Origin: Anaerolineae bacterium
GTDB lineage: Bacteria > Chloroflexota > Anaerolineae > Caldilineales > Caldilineaceae
Assembly: GCA_030432295.1 (NCBI GenBank)
Contig: JAUIHI010000016.1
Coordinates: forward strand, 1-64,000
Direction: 5' to 3'
DNA length: 64,000 nucleotides
Program-made: the position numbers and the translations under genes
In this document: positions 52,546 through 60,531 of the stretch, in pieces
Position numbering within the stretch: position 1 is the first letter of the stretch
Layout of the letters: every line of letters starts with the position of its first letter
Notes under the pieces: generated by a model
The model's database searches: none
Seen by the model: only the letters and a program-made list of their open reading frames with translations
Told to the model about the DNA's origin: nothing

Positions 52546-53277
52546 TTACTCTTCCATTGAAGGCTTCCACACCTTCCAGACATTGCCCACCAGATCAGGC
52601 CCCGGTTTCAGCGTCATATCACCGGGCATCCAGCCGGCTGGCATGGCTTCGGTTCCTTCGCTGTTGCGGACGTGCTGGAACGCCTGTACCTGCCGAATCG
52701 TTTCCGCGAGGCGGCGGCCCACAGGCGGCGTCAGTACTTCCATCGCCTGGATCACGCCGTCGGGATCGATGATGAAGCGGCCACGCAGTTCAATGCCCTG
52801 GCTTTCGTCCCACACCCCAAAGGCACGGCCCACATTTCCCGCCTGGTCAGAGGCCATGGGAAAAGGCACGCCCCCCTCCACCATTTTCGACAATTCGTGG
52901 TCGTTCCACATCTTATGCACAAAGTGGCTATCCACACTGACTGAGATCACTTCCACATCCAACTCCTGAAGCGCAGAATATTTATCGGCGACCGCCGATA
53001 TTTCTGTCGCTCAGACAAAGGTGAAGTCGCCTGGATAGAAGCAGAGCAGCACCCATTTCCCCAGATAATCGGAAAGTTTTACATTGGTGAACTTCCCCTG
53101 AAAATAGGCAGGTGCCTGAAAATCTGGTGCCTTCGCGCCTACACGTGCAGTCATCGTCGTCTCCTTTATTGCGTCTGTTCTATCGGCTTCTGTTGCGCCA
53201 GTCTGTGGCGCAGCCGAGGCATCTTCTCCTGTCGTAGTGCCAGTCGTACGTGCGCAGCCCAATGGCTCATCGTTCAT
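52546..53277 (-). CDS. Peroxiredoxin with in-frame UGA (probable selenoprotein)
   Basis: A thiol/selenol peroxidase of the AhpC/Prx1 type, 243 residues if UGA (53011-53013) is read as selenocysteine. The N-terminal part has [20 protein letters not shown] and ends FYPGDFTFV; the next codon, where all relatives have the peroxidatic Cys, is TGA. After it the same frame continues [20 protein letters not shown], then [20 protein letters not shown] (with the conserved Arg) and a normal C-terminus. The resolving Cys of the usual VCP motif is absent (EAMPAGW). Two starts have good ribosome sites: ATG 53277 (AAGGAA) and ATG 53154 (AAAGGAG); the former adds 41 residues with one Cys. A SECIS-like hairpin begins right after UGA. 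Confidence 0.85.
52971..53010 (-). promoter_or_regulatory. Putative bacterial SECIS element
   Basis: In RNA sense the 40 bases directly after UGA fold as GCG, CAGAA and UAUCGGC paired with GCCGAUA, UUCUG and CGC: 15 pairs with one bulged A and an A/AAUA internal loop. The apical loop is GGUC, 17 to 21 bases after UGA, matching the G-U loop bases that SelB recognises in the E. coli fdhF element. The codons inside the hairpin also encode the conserved peroxiredoxin sequence. Confidence 0.8.
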
Positions 53278-53650
53278 CGCGGTTCCTTTCCGTCGTATTC
53301 GTGCGCTGAAGGCTAAAAACCGAGTTTTTGAGACCGAATCACTCCTGAAAACCCGGGCGATCTGCACAAAAAACTCGGTTTTTGCAGTAGACTCTTTTCG
53401 TTGTATTCGTGCGCTGGTCGGGGGATGCTGGAATTTAACGGAGAGCCGCAAATGCGGAGAGACGCAGGGTATACCTTTGCCGCTTCCATTCTTTGCCTCT
53501 TTGCGTTGAAAATTCGTACCCGTGGCTCTTTCTGTCCCTGTATGCATATATTCCTGGCGGGTCCGTGACTCGCCAGGAATATATGTCAACAAAATCTAAA
53601 CTGAGCAGCGTTCATAAACCGTTCGTGACACGATTCCCCAAAGGGGACGC
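53278..53650. other. Intergenic region with dispersed repeats
   Basis: No gene is seen in this 373-bp gap. At 53319-53400 there are two copies of an 'aactcgg/ccgagtt' unit in inverted order (ccgagtttttga and aaaaaactcgg), part of which is shared with 3442-3477. A 'cgcaaag'-type fragment lies at about 53445-53512. A 15-bp hairpin (53545-53585) precedes the rhodanese gene's end. Confidence 0.6.
53545..53585. repeat. 15-bp hairpin downstream of rhodanese gene
   Basis: Arms catatattcctggcg (53545-53559) and its complement (53571-53585) are perfect with an 11-base loop. It lies 65 bp after the rhodanese gene stop; the lack of a strong T-run makes terminator function uncertain. Confidence 0.55.
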
Positions 53651-55405
53651 CTATTGGGCCGCGGCCCAGCCCGCATAGCTGGGCGGGAAGGAGCGCACAT
53701 TCGTGTAGCCCATAATTTGCAGAGCGGCGGTAGAAAGAGCCGCCCGGAAACCGCTGGCGCAGTAGACGACTACCGGCTTGTCCGTGGCGATCTGGGCCAG
53801 ATCAGCGCCCAGGCTGCGGATGGGGATATTCAACGCGTCGGTGATGGCCCCGGCCTCGAATTCACTGGGTTCCCGCACGTCAACCAACTGTGCGCCGATG
53901 TCAATGGCCTCTTGCAGTTTTTCTGCTGTGCCCAGAGAGAGCCAGCCCTCAGGAAGATTGGTCAGGAATTCGCTCACCGCGGCCAGGGCCTCGGCGTCGA
54001 CTTCCTTCACCGGATAGGTGGCAGCTTCCACCATCTCTGTGCTGGCCTCTTCTTCGGCTGCTGTCCAACCCTTCCAGCCGGGGGAGTAGGCTTTCACATT
54101 GTCGTAGCCCAGCACCCGCAGGCTGGAGAGTGCCATCCCGGCCCGGTGGCCGCTGGCGCAGTAGACGAAGACCGGCATATCAGACGGAATTTTGTCCAGG
54201 TTTTCGGTGAGGGTGCGCAGGGGCACATTGATGGCGCCGGGGATGTGGCCCGCTTCGTATTCGCTGCCTTCCCGCACGTCGATGATCACCGGGCTGGTAT
54301 TCTCGATGGCAGCCTTGAAGTCATCGATTTTGCCCACATTCATATAGCCTTCGGGGATACCGGCCAGATATTCGCTGACAACTGCCACTACGTCAAAGTC
54401 GGAATCGACCGCCGCGGCCACCTCAGCGGGGACATCACCGCTCTCGCCGTTGGCGGCTTCCCAGCCCGCATAGGAGGGCGGGAAGGAACGCACATTTGTG
54501 TAGCCCATAATTTGCAGGGCCGCGGTGGAAAGAGCCGCCCGGAAACCGCTGGCGCAGTAGACCACCACCGGCGCATCCATCGGAATCTCGCTCAGATTGT
54601 CACCAATCGTGCGGATGGGGATGCTCAGCGCGTTGGGGATGGCCCCGTCCGCGTATTCGCTCATCTCTCGCACATCCACCAGCACGGCACCGGCGGCGAT
54701 AGCGTCGTCCAACGTCTCGGCATCACCAATCGCCAGCCACCCTTCGGGGATGTTCGAGACAAAGCCGTCCACGGCCTCAAAGGTTGCTTCGTCAATAACG
54801 GGCACTTCGTAGCTCTCGCCCGCCACAGCTTCCATACTCACTTCTTCGCCCGCCCCGCTCCAGCCCTTCCAACCGGGCGAGAAGGCTTTCGCATTATCAT
54901 AGCCCAGGGAGCGCAGGGAGGAGAGAGCCATTCCGGCCCGGTGGCCGCTGGCGCAGTAGACAAAGACCGGCATATCGGACGGAATTTTGTCCAGATTCTG
55001 GGTGAGGGTGCGCAGGGGCACATTCACCGCGCCGGGGATATGACCGGCTTCGTACTCGCCGGCCTCCCGCACGTCAATGACCAGTGCGCCTGCATCGATG
55101 GCCTCTTTGAATGTGTCGATTTTGCCCACATTCATAAAGCCATCAGGAATCGCGGCCAAATACTCGGCGACGACAGCCGTGACATCTGTCTCAGCGACCG
55201 CTTCGACGGCAGCTTCGGCGGCAGGCTCGGCGGTGGGCTCTGGCATCGGCTCTTCTGTGGGCATAGCGGTGGGTTCGGCCACAGCTTCCGCCGCAGGGGG
55301 CGCAGAATCCACCGGCACAGGCGGGGGCATAATATTGGCGCAGCCGGAAAGTACCAGCAGCAGCACCAGCAGAATCGAAACGAGCGAACTATTACGTCTT
55401 AGCAT
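53651..55405 (-). CDS. Lipoprotein with four tandem rhodanese domains
   Basis: The 584-residue protein has a lipoprotein signal (LLLVLSGC, lipid cysteine C22), an acidic Pro/Glu/Ala tether, then four rhodanese domains with active-site cysteines C151, C284, C415 and C548. Loops alternate: YCASGHRAGMA (domains 1, 3) and YCASGFRAALS (domains 2, 4). Domains 1-2 and 3-4 are nearly identical pairs, so the gene arose by duplicating a two-domain unit. All four cysteines are kept, so sulfane-sulfur transfer on the outer membrane face is plausible. It lies downstream of a polysulfide/thiosulfate-reductase-like gene pair and upstream of the peroxiredoxin gene. Confidence 0.9.
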   Translation of the reverse strand: MLRRNSSLVSILLVLLLVLSGCANIMPPPVPVDSAPPAAEAVAEPTAMPTEEPMPEPTAEPAAEAAVEAVAETDVTAVVAEYLAAIPDGFMNVGKIDTFKEAIDAGALVIDVREAGEYEAGHIPGAVNVPLRTLTQNLDKIPSDMPVFVYCASGHRAGMALSSLRSLGYDNAKAFSPGWKGWSGAGEEVSMEAVAGESYEVPVIDEATFEAVDGFVSNIPEGWLAIGDAETLDDAIAAGAVLVDVREMSEYADGAIPNALSIPIRTIGDNLSEIPMDAPVVVYCASGFRAALSTAALQIMGYTNVRSFPPSYAGWEAANGESGDVPAEVAAAVDSDFDVVAVVSEYLAGIPEGYMNVGKIDDFKAAIENTSPVIIDVREGSEYEAGHIPGAINVPLRTLTENLDKIPSDMPVFVYCASGHRAGMALSSLRVLGYDNVKAYSPGWKGWTAAEEEASTEMVEAATYPVKEVDAEALAAVSEFLTNLPEGWLSLGTAEKLQEAIDIGAQLVDVREPSEFEAGAITDALNIPIRSLGADLAQIATDKPVVVYCASGFRAALSTAALQIMGYTNVRSFPPSYAGWAAAQ

Positions 55406-55584
55406 TGAAGTAGCTCCTTCAAATAGTTTGGGGTGTGAACAAAACAGCGAAAAGTCAGAGAAGTTCTATCCACAGCTTTGCAGGATTCTATCTGTGAAAT
55501 CTGCGTCATCTGTGGACAAAGACTTCCGTCAATCCTTACATCAGCAATGGGCATTCGTTTGGCCTCTTCTACAATCTCCTGGCC

Positions 55585-56280
55585 TTATTTGAGCCGTAGG
55601 AATTCCCGCAACCAGCCATCCGGGAGGGGGAGGACATTGGGGGCGGGAGACGTATCCGGCTCGTCGGGACTCTCTGGCAATGCCACAGGGAGATTGGGGT
55701 CCAGCGGAATGTCCAGGGTTTCGGGGCTGTCCGGCAGCACCATAATCAGCCCCAGACCGCCGTACTCGTGCTCCCCGTAGACCTGGGCCTTGGGATAGCG
55801 CAGCTTGAGCGCAGCAGCCCGGCTATGGGCCTCGGCCAGTATCTCGTCCCGCTCGCCGTACATCAGGGCGTTGCTGGGGCAAGTCTTGACGCACCAGGGC
55901 GTCCCCCCGGCTTTTACCACCGCCATACAGCCGTCACATTTGCTGGAACGCTTGTCCTCTGCCATAACGGGAACGCCATAGGGGCAGGCCTTCACGCAGC
56001 GGCGGCAACGAATACATTCGTCCCGGTTGAGCCGGGTGAGGCCGTCCTCTTTGTATAGTGCATTGGGCGGGCAGACTTCGACACAGGCCGCTTCGATGCA
56101 GTGAAAGCAGCGATGGTTTTGAAAGGAACCGGCCAGGTCGGGGAAGACACCCCGGGTCTGTTCGGTAATGTGGATGTACTGTCTGCCTTCGGGCAGTTCG
56201 TTGCCGGTTTTGCAGGCGGCCACACAGCCTTGACAGCCGATGCAGCGTCCGATATCCAGTAAGAATGCATAGGTTGTCAC
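55585..56280 (-). CDS. Four-cluster ferredoxin subunit (PsrB/DmsB-like)
   Basis: An electron-transfer subunit (231 residues) with 16 cysteines in four groups: RCIGCQGCVAACKTG, RCFHCIEAACVEVCPPN, ECIRCRRCVKACPYG and KCDGCMAVV...WCVKTC, enough for four [4Fe-4S] clusters. A C-terminal extension (about 175-231) is Pro/Asp-rich and has no TM helix. There is no signal peptide; export would rely on piggyback with the Tat-bearing catalytic subunit encoded one base upstream. No NrfD/PsrC-type membrane subunit gene follows. Confidence 0.92.
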   Translation of the reverse strand: MTTYAFLLDIGRCIGCQGCVAACKTGNELPEGRQYIHITEQTRGVFPDLAGSFQNHRCFHCIEAACVEVCPPNALYKEDGLTRLNRDECIRCRRCVKACPYGVPVMAEDKRSSKCDGCMAVVKAGGTPWCVKTCPSNALMYGERDEILAEAHSRAAALKLRYPKAQVYGEHEYGGLGLIMVLPDSPETLDIPLDPNLPVALPESPDEPDTSPAPNVLPLPDGWLREFLRLK

Positions 56281-56281
56281 G

Positions 56282-58597
56282 TCAGGCCTCCTTCACAATC
56301 CGTACAAAATTGACACGCATCCCCGCGCCGCCGCTGATGGGGTCCAGCTTGTAGCGGGTCTGCAATTTGGTGTCGCTGGCGCCCTTGCCGTTGGCCCGGC
56401 TCAATCCCGGCGACTCCTGGCCGAAGCCGTGGACCATAAATACCGCGTCGTTCCGAATGCGCTGGGTCGCCTTGACTTTGATGGGTTTGCTCAGCACACC
56501 GTCCTGATTTTCCAGGCGTACATATTCACCGTTTTCCACCTCCAACTCCGCGGCTTTGTCGATGTTCAGCCAGACTTCGTTCTCCGGGTAGAGTTCGCTG
56601 AGCAGGGGGGTGTTCTGGGTTTTGGCAAAGGTATGCACCGGGTGGCGGCCATAGAGCAGACGGAAGAAGCCCTCCGGTGGCCCTTCGACGGCCTCGTAGA
56701 CAGGCATTGCGTCCAGCCCGGCCAGCCCCAGCACATCCGAATAGAATTCGATCTTCTTGGAGTGGGTGGGGAAGGGAGATGTATCGCCGAAATCGGACAG
56801 ATAGGGCTTGCCCTTCTGGATGACGACGCCCTCTTCGCCCCGCATCTTTTCAATGTTGCTGCCGATGGACATCAGCCGGGTGTTCAGATATTCCTCCGCG
56901 GTCTCCCATTTGAAATACTTTTCCATACCCAGGCGCATCCCCAACTCCCGCACCATCCACCAGGCCGGTTTGGTGTCGTAGAGAGGCTCGATGGCGGGTT
57001 CGCGCAGGGCGATGTAGGGCGTCTTATGGGCCACTGTCCACAGTTCGTCGTAGCGTTCCAGATTCGTCGCTTCGGGCATCACAATATCGGCCCAGGCTAC
57101 GTGTTCCTGGGGCAGCACATCCACCACCAGAATGAAGTCCAGTTTCTTGAAGGCTTCAATCGTACGCGGCACATTGGGGATGCTGTTCAGGGCGTTGACT
57201 CCGTAGATAATCAGCGCTTTGATGGGGTAAGGCTCGCCGGAGATCATCGGCTCGATCAATTCCTGCATAGCCGTGGCACCGCGCAGGAAAGTCTGGCGTG
57301 CGCCGTCGGCCCTGGCCTTGCCGCTGGGGCCCAGAGGCAATTCGTCGCTCTCTTCGCCCGGCTCCGCCGAACAGCCGCCAGAGCTGCCTGTGACGGCGAA
57401 AGGCGGGTGGGGATAGGCTTCAATGTACGGGCTTTTGTTCAGGTACATCCCGCCTTCCCGGCCATACGCACCCAGCAGCGCGTTGAGGCTGAAAGCGGCC
57501 CGCATCCGTTGGGTGTCGTTGCCATACCAGGTGACATGACGCCCCGGCACAATCGCGGCTTTGGGCAGATTGGCGGCCATCACTCGGGCCGTCTCCCGAA
57601 TCTGCTCCGCGTCCAGTTCGGTGATGGCCGCGGCCCATTCGGGGGAGTAGTCCTGCACGTGGGCGGCCAACTGCTCGAAGCCGTAGGTCCATTCGGCCAC
57701 ATACTCTTTGTCGTAGAGTTCTTCTGTGATAAGGACATTCGTCCAGGCCAGGAGCAGGGCGGTATCGGTTCCCGGTTTGATGGGCAGCCAGTAGTCGGCC
57801 TTGGCCGCCACACTGGAGAAGCGAGGATCGACAACAATCACCTTCGCACCCCGTGCCCAGGCATTGGAAAAGTCCTGCATCAGTGTGTTGCGGGCATCTT
57901 CGCCGATGTGGCTGCCGATGAGGGTAATGCAGCCGATGCTCTCCCAGTCCACCGGCTCGTGGCCGCCGACGGTCAGGCCGTAGGTGTAGAGGGCCGCCTC
58001 TTCCCGTGGGATGGTGCAGAGCGAGGAGGAGGGTTTGGCTGCGTTGGGTGTGCCAAATGCCTGGGCAAAATAGTCGGTGAACCAGAAGTCGCCGCCGGTG
58101 TGGCCGAAGACCGCCACGGATTCCGGGCCGTATTCGTCCCGGATGGCCGCCAGTTTGGCCGCGGTCTCGTCCAGGGCCTCTTCCCAGGTCACTTCCTGGA
58201 ACTTGCCTTCGCCCCGTTCACCTGTGCGCACCATCGGCGACTGGAGCCGGTCCGGGTCGTAGATAAACGAGACGCCCCCCTGGCCTCGGGCGCAGAGTTT
58301 GCCCCGGCTCTTGGGGTCTTTGGGGTTGCCGTCGATCTTGCGTATGACGCCATCGACCGTCTGTACGGTCACCCCGCAGCGCCAGGGACACATATCACAC
58401 ACATTATAGGTGGTCTTGACTTCGCCCTGACTGAACCAGGGCAGGGCCTCGTCCAGTGGTGTGTCCAGCGGCATGCCCAGTGGTGGCGCTGCTCCTGCTG
58501 GTGCGAGGGAATAGCCACTCAGCGCTACACTGCCCGCCCCAACCAGGACGGACTTCAGAAAGGTACGTCGGGTGATCTGCAATTGTACTAGTGCCAT
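56282..58597 (-). CDS. Molybdopterin oxidoreductase, polysulfide/thiosulfate-reductase-like
   Basis: The catalytic subunit of a DMSO-reductase-family enzyme (771 residues). A Tat signal (RRTFLKSVLVGAG, R10-R11) directs it out of the cytoplasm. One [4Fe-4S] cluster is bound by C67, C70, C74 and C102 (CDMCPWRC, GKLCARGQ). C194 (SSSLCTIPRE) is at the molybdenum-ligand position, so cysteine rather than selenocysteine is used here. The nearest group by motif is PsrA/PhsA/SrrA-like; arsenate or tetrathionate enzymes share much of this pattern, so the substrate is open. It is coupled to the ferredoxin subunit one base downstream. Confidence 0.88.
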   Translation of the reverse strand: MALVQLQITRRTFLKSVLVGAGSVALSGYSLAPAGAAPPLGMPLDTPLDEALPWFSQGEVKTTYNVCDMCPWRCGVTVQTVDGVIRKIDGNPKDPKSRGKLCARGQGGVSFIYDPDRLQSPMVRTGERGEGKFQEVTWEEALDETAAKLAAIRDEYGPESVAVFGHTGGDFWFTDYFAQAFGTPNAAKPSSSLCTIPREEAALYTYGLTVGGHEPVDWESIGCITLIGSHIGEDARNTLMQDFSNAWARGAKVIVVDPRFSSVAAKADYWLPIKPGTDTALLLAWTNVLITEELYDKEYVAEWTYGFEQLAAHVQDYSPEWAAAITELDAEQIRETARVMAANLPKAAIVPGRHVTWYGNDTQRMRAAFSLNALLGAYGREGGMYLNKSPYIEAYPHPPFAVTGSSGGCSAEPGEESDELPLGPSGKARADGARQTFLRGATAMQELIEPMISGEPYPIKALIIYGVNALNSIPNVPRTIEAFKKLDFILVVDVLPQEHVAWADIVMPEATNLERYDELWTVAHKTPYIALREPAIEPLYDTKPAWWMVRELGMRLGMEKYFKWETAEEYLNTRLMSIGSNIEKMRGEEGVVIQKGKPYLSDFGDTSPFPTHSKKIEFYSDVLGLAGLDAMPVYEAVEGPPEGFFRLLYGRHPVHTFAKTQNTPLLSELYPENEVWLNIDKAAELEVENGEYVRLENQDGVLSKPIKVKATQRIRNDAVFMVHGFGQESPGLSRANGKGASDTKLQTRYKLDPISGGAGMRVNFVRIVKEA

Positions 58598-58682
58598 TGT
58601 TTTTTCCTTCGTTGCTGCTACCGATTCAGCCAGCTTCAGAATAGGGCGCAGATTGCGCAGAAACCGCAGATGTACGCAGATT

Positions 58683-59144
58683 TTATCTGTGCGAATCCGT
58701 GACCATCTGTGTCAATCCGTGTCCGTTTGTACTCGTCTTCAGAATGCGCGCTTCCCGCTCCATTGCCCGGTGCATCAGGCAGAGGACGGTCGAGAGCCAC
58801 TCCTGGTCCATATACTCTTTGGGGATGCCATTGCACGCGCCCGCGCACCAGACCTGCTGCCGGTATTGGCGATAGGCCAGGGGCAGGAGCGCCACTACCC
58901 GCAATTTCGGGTTGCGGGCCAAAATCTCCTCCACCACCTCCGCGGTGCGGTCGTCGGCCAGCAGCCAATCCAGCAGGACAATATCGTCTGTGTCCGCGTC
59001 CACCCGCGCCATCAAACCGTCCAGCGTCGAGACCTCCGCCACTTCCACCGCCAAGGGGTTGAGCAGCAGGGCCGACTTCAGCAGCGAGTGCATCAGATTG
59101 AGTGTATCGCTTTCAGGAATTGCGAAGATCAGGCGCATTTTCAT
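58683..59144 (-). CDS. Receiver-like protein with repeat-derived tail
   Basis: A 153-residue protein with a response-regulator-like alpha/beta pattern; IVLLDWLLADD contains a possible phospho-Asp, but the conserved Thr and Lys are not obvious, so it may be degenerate. The last ~18 residues (KTSTNGHGLTQMVTDSHR) coincide with a dispersed 'cagatggtcacggatt' repeat, so the C-terminus was probably created by repeat insertion. It precedes the oxidoreductase gene in the same direction, 85 bp away, and may regulate it. Confidence 0.65.
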   Translation of the reverse strand: MKMRLIFAIPESDTLNLMHSLLKSALLLNPLAVEVAEVSTLDGLMARVDADTDDIVLLDWLLADDRTAEVVEEILARNPKLRVVALLPLAYRQYRQQVWCAGACNGIPKEYMDQEWLSTVLCLMHRAMEREARILKTSTNGHGLTQMVTDSHR

Positions 59145-59286
59145 CGGTCGGTTCCTCTGGTAAGTCTATAGGCTGTCTTTGCGAATCAATTCACAATTTA
59201 GCCGTACACAGAGCATAGCAGAGGAGAGAAAAGAGGGGTATCGGGGAAAGTATGATCGGCGTGTAGGGGAAAGTATGACAAAAGAA

Positions 59287-59319
59287 AAATCTGCCAGGCC
59301 TCAAAGACCTGGCAGATTT
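59287..59319. terminator. 12-bp hairpin, possible terminator
   Basis: Arms aaatctgccagg (59287-59298) and cctggcagattt (59308-59319) are perfect, with an A-rich 5' side and 'ccaggcctcaaagacctgg' core. It lies between the VOC gene and the receiver-like gene. A 12-bp direct repeat 'gggaaagtatga' occurs just before it at about 59246 and 59268. Confidence 0.5.
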
Positions 59320-59367
59320 AGGTTAGCGCGTAAGGGATGGTTTCTGGCTTCCATCACCCCTTATTCT

Positions 59368-60162
59368 TCACTCCCACGCGTGATCGGGGTTGAGCAATTG
59401 AATAACTGTAAAAGTCGCGTCCTGTGGGTCCTGAACCACAGCCATTGTGCCCACCCCTGGCGTTTCCATAGGGGGAACCATCACATTGCCGCCGAGTTCC
59501 TGCACTTTGGCAACAGCAGCCGAACAGTCGGCCACTGAGAAGTAGACGCCCCAGTTGGGGGGCACATTGCCCCACTCGGCCTGAATCTTCATCATCCCGC
59601 CGGCCATACGCCCGTTATTGACAAATGTAATGTACGAGCCATCCGGGGTAGTATCTGTTTCCCAGCCGAGCAGCCCTTTGTAGAAGGCAGCAGCAGCAGT
59701 CGTGTCGTGGGTCTGCAATTCATTCCAGGACATCGCGCCCACAGTGTTGATCAGCTCCGCGCCGATGTGATTGCCAGCCTGCCAGAGCGTCACCGCCGCG
59801 CCGGTGGGGTCCTGAATGTCGGCCATACGGCCCGAATCGAAAACGTCGAAGGGAGCTAACAACACTGTACCGCCCAGTCCAGCCACTTTGGCAGTGGTGG
59901 CGTCCACATCATCTACCGAAATGTAATTTTGCCAGTGGGATGGGACGCCCTGGGCCTGCATCTCTTGCATCAAGGGGCTGAGCGCGGCCACATAATGGCC
60001 GTCCTGCTTGAACATTGTGTAGTAGACGCCCTCACCCATTGGACGGTCCTCGAAATTCCAGCCAAAGAGCGCGGTGTAGAAAGCCTTGCCCGCTACAGTG
60101 TCGGTGGTGTTGACATCCGCCCAGCAAAAGGTCGCGTGGGGGTACTTTGTGACAGTAAACAT
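59368..60162 (-). CDS. VOC-family protein with two glyoxalase-like domains
   Basis: A 264-residue protein of two vicinal-oxygen-chelate modules (about 5-125 and 130-262). The pattern CWADVNTTDTVAGKAFYTAL and SWNELQTHDTTAAAAFYKGL is repeated in both halves. Relatives include ring-cleavage and drug-resistance proteins, but no activity can be assigned. I chose the ATG at 60162 with AAGGAGG eight bases upstream; a frame to 60327 adds 55 residues without homology. It is transcribed alone. Confidence 0.85.
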   Translation of the reverse strand: MFTVTKYPHATFCWADVNTTDTVAGKAFYTALFGWNFEDRPMGEGVYYTMFKQDGHYVAALSPLMQEMQAQGVPSHWQNYISVDDVDATTAKVAGLGGTVLLAPFDVFDSGRMADIQDPTGAAVTLWQAGNHIGAELINTVGAMSWNELQTHDTTAAAAFYKGLLGWETDTTPDGSYITFVNNGRMAGGMMKIQAEWGNVPPNWGVYFSVADCSAAVAKVQELGGNVMVPPMETPGVGTMAVVQDPQDATFTVIQLLNPDHAWE

Positions 60163-60531
60163 TGGGGTTTCCTCCTTGGGAAAGAAGCAGCGACAAGAAC
60201 ATTTGTTCTGATCCATTGTACCCCAGAATGCAATAACTACAAAATGAAAATGTAGGGCAATCGCGTACTTCGTGATAGTAGCGGATTTCGAGACAGTTTG
60301 TACGTCAAAAGGGTGTCGATTGCTCAATTTCGAATCCGAAATAGCCGGTTTTGCGTTGAAACACCTGGCTTCCGTGACCGATTTCCCCGAAAAATTTAAG
60401 GTGCGCGATTGCCCTAAATGAAAATGGGATGCTTCGATACTGAAGCGTACTGCCGATTATCCTGAAGAAAGTGAGAAGTGAAACGTGAGATCGCCCGGCG
60501 ATCTCACATTTCACATTTCACTTCTCACTTT
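60163..60531. other. Intergenic region with hairpin repeats
   Basis: No gene is visible in this 369-bp gap. 'gggcaatcgcg' at about 60251 and its inverse at about 60407 bracket a segment also represented at 413-680. A two-part hairpin at 60471-60528 (gtgagaagtgaaa and gtgagatcgcc with their complements) lies right after the response regulator stop and could terminate it. Confidence 0.6.

Noticed and set aside
52546-53592. Two separate genes split by a stop codon, or a plain pseudogene
   Set aside because: The stop falls exactly on the peroxidatic cysteine, the frame is continuous on both sides, and a SECIS-like hairpin begins at the next base. Decay would not be expected to do this.
56429-58591. 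A 720-codon open frame antisense to the molybdoenzyme gene
   Set aside because: It mirrors a GC-rich gene with strong codon bias; no domain, no ribosome site, and the opposite strand has clear catalytic motifs.
56282-58597. Selenocysteine in the molybdoenzyme, as in formate dehydrogenases
   Set aside because: The metal-ligand position is a cysteine codon (C194) and the frame has no internal TGA.
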